14,840 nucleotides of DNA, from NCBI GenBank assembly GCA_017881705.1, contig JADGQP010000015.1:1-14840 (forward strand), in the 5' to 3' direction. This stretch comes from Christensenellaceae bacterium. Lineage in GTDB: Bacteria > Bacillota > Clostridia > Christensenellales > Aristaeellaceae. Made by a program: the position numbers and the translations under genes. Of this stretch, positions 14,101-14,840 are shown piece after piece; position 1 is the first letter of the stretch; each line of letters opens with the position of its first letter. The notes under the pieces were generated by a model. The model was not told the DNA's origin and did not search any database. It saw nothing but the letters and a program-made list of their open reading frames with translations.

Positions 14101-14840
14101 TGGAAACACCGCCGGAAGTTGGCGCGTTTTGCGGGGAAGTGGAACGCAGCGCCGTTTCCAGCCGGTCGGCTGCGGCATCCGCGTTTTCGGGAATACACTC
14201 GGTTGCGGGGCCAAGCCGCGTGGTTTTGATACGTATGATGCTGCGCTGGCTGATGCAATCGAACCGGCGGATGGTATCCACCTCGTCGCCGAAAAACTCG
14301 ATGCGCAGCGCGTCGGTTTCATTGGGGGGAAACACGTCCAAAATGTCGCCGCGCAGGGCGCATTGGCCTTTCCCTTCTACCATCGGCACACGCTCGTACC
14401 CGCTTTGAACCAGCCGGTCGATCAACGCCACGGGGGAGAGCGACGCGCCTTCAACAAGGTTCACGCAAGCCTCGCGGAAGCGCTTTGCGGGGCAACAGCG
14501 ATCCAGCGTGCTTTCGGCGGAAACGCAAAGCACGCGCAGGCGGCCGTGCGCGGCCTCCTCAAGCACGCCAAGCCGCTGCCAGGTGCTTTCCTGGCTGGCA
14601 GCGGCGCGGCTGAACTGCACATCCCGCGTGGGGAGCATGGCGGCGCCGCCGCCCATAAGCCTGGCGATATCTTGCGCCTGTTTCTGGGCGGTCAGTTCCG
14701 TGGGGGAAACCAGCAGCACGGGGCGGCCGGTGCGGTGCGCGAGCGCGGCGGCAAAAAAGGGCCGCTCGCCCTCGCTGAGGCCGGACACAGCGACGCACTT
14801 TTCATTTTTCAGCCGATCAGGCAGTTCCTTCCATTGCGGA
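11162..14840 (-). CDS. mfd: Transcription-repair coupling factor Mfd, 5' end cut by window
   Basis: ATP-driven DNA translocase that displaces RNA polymerase stalled at lesions and recruits UvrA for nucleotide excision repair. The frame stays open to the right edge, so the GTG at 14788 is internal. The visible 1225 codons start ...PQWKELPDRLK, and only a short N-terminus is missing. Order of domains (visible numbering): UvrB-like N-terminal region (about 1-230); a Ser/Thr/Pro linker (232-257); the CarD-like RNA polymerase interaction domain (DLKVGDYVVHDIHGVGIF, near 13220-13160); and the helicase domains with GDVGYGKTE (Walker A, 12731-12757), DEEQ (12443-12454), LSATPIPRTL and QIRGRVGRS. Then come the TRG motif YRIAMRDLEIRGAGDVLG and the C-terminal TRCF domain. 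All key motifs are intact. The Walker A lies near residue 695, roughly 45-65 later than in E. coli or B. subtilis, so the extra length is in the N-terminal half. It ends at a shared terminator. Confidence 0.97.
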   Translation of the reverse strand, partial: PQWKELPDRLKNEKCVAVSGLSEGERPFFAAALAHRTGRPVLLVSPTELTAQKQAQDIARLMGGGAAMLPTRDVQFSRAAASQESTWQRLGVLEEAAHGRLRVLCVSAESTLDRCCPAKRFREACVNLVEGASLSPVALIDRLVQSGYERVPMVEGKGQCALRGDILDVFPPNETDALRIEFFGDEVDTIRRFDCISQRSIIRIKTTRLGPATECIPENADAAADRLETALRSTSPQNAPTSGGVSTPSTSGFSQTDTFLAELDALDDATDAQMEMAATALIDAGKHPSAATVSAGELSARQEREALLKRHMDDVQRVRDGHPIRTAPMWMNVLCADAQPISDYLNQPIVVVDQPDQLQNRVKAKRDAYEEEWQEAERRGDGFAAQRELLLTYDDLLAAFASLPVLALSDLTRGLGQLKPQSVVTFQSEPVMPYQSRLEPLCKDIVQWKQQGMAIVLLTGGEARGRRLLRALSEQGMPATYADTLDGNLILGEVVLLPVTVSKGFKNPEAKLCLIADNDLFGTSYQRAKKRQHAGERIASFTDLKVGDYVVHDIHGVGIFDGVVQLSTENVTRDYLLIRYLGNDKLYVPTDQFDRVQKFIGAEHNAPKLNRLGGGEWERQKAKTKAGLKKLAFDLAALYAARQAAKGYAFSRETPWQREFEDMFPYELTADQQQCVEQIFADMESPRNMDRLLCGDVGYGKTEVALRAAFKAMLDGKQVAILAPTTILVQQHLNTVKKRFAGFPVTFDMLSRFRSPKEQKEILQRLREGKIDLLIGTHRMLAKDVQFRNLGLLIVDEEQRFGVNHKETIKHMKTSVDVLTLSATPIPRTLHMSMVGIRDMSVLETPPEERMPVKTFVTPYDEAIVAEAIRRELARGGQVYFVYNRVRTIEQMYSRLKALVPEARIGVAHGQMRENSLEDVMLDFYAGAFDVLLCTTIIESGLDVPEANTLIVFDADRFGLSQLYQIRGRVGRSNRQAYAYFTIRRDKLLSETAEKRLTAIREFTEFGAGYRIAMRDLEIRGAGDVLGPEQHGHLSAVGYDMYVKLIEQAVGEAQGQEETPELDTRVELAVDAYLPADFVPDEKMRIEIYKRIAMIEDETSKLDIQEELVDRFGDIPKPVDNLIAIAQLRAVTRLLGVTHLFLRADGMHLRLDEKFLPDPMALFSAVSQTDPRIVFTLRQPPEMLLRQPNMTPEAALALGTELLTKVHARVREIVEQKKQTAPVHE

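Overview
The window is 14.8 kb of GC-rich bacterial DNA that looks like a chromosome segment of a Bacillota (Firmicutes) species, most likely a high-GC gut-type Clostridia. The grounds are the gene families (type III glutamine synthetase, YitT-type membrane protein, a GntR/LacI-fusion AraR, Bacillus-like AraB and AraD, a clostridial-type DinB), strong AGGAGG ribosome binding sites, SigA-type promoters and a Bacillus-type LexA box. The genus cannot be fixed from the sequence alone. No tRNA, rRNA, CRISPR array, transposase or phage gene was seen.

Layout, left to right: (1) 2-907 (+), the 3' end of an unrecognised, probably exported protein with a Thr/Ala-rich hexapeptide repeat tail. (2) 1090-3180 (+), glnN, with a near-consensus promoter and a stem-loop leader. 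(3) 3181-4078, about 900 bp without a credible gene, holding a post-glnN hairpin, an intrinsic terminator, a 56-bp tandem repeat and a dense run of short palindromes. (4) 4079-5323 (-), dinB (translesion polymerase), with a promoter overlapped by LexA-box sequences. (5) 5324-5797, an intergenic region with the divergent dinB and yitT promoters and a long repeat-rich leader. (6) 5798-6673 (+), a YitT-family membrane protein. (7) 6869-10502 (+), an L-arabinose module: araR, araB and araD, with an AraR-type operator just downstream of the araB promoter, ended by a very strong terminator. The isomerase gene araA is not in the window. (8) 10625-11017 (+), a small VOC/glyoxalase-fold protein. (9) A shared bidirectional terminator. 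(10) 11162-14840 (-), nearly all of mfd, running off the right edge.

The arabinose genes form the clearest functional unit. AraR should repress araBD in the absence of L-arabinose. AraB phosphorylates L-ribulose, and AraD epimerises the product to D-xylulose 5-phosphate for the pentose phosphate pathway. Two DNA-damage genes, dinB and mfd, are both present but far apart and not co-transcribed.

The protein-coding content is mostly ordinary. The parts that deserve a second look are non-coding: the palindrome cluster and tandem repeat between glnN and dinB, the multi-box dinB operator region, and the repeat-structured leader of yitT. I did not find a convincing new multi-gene system.
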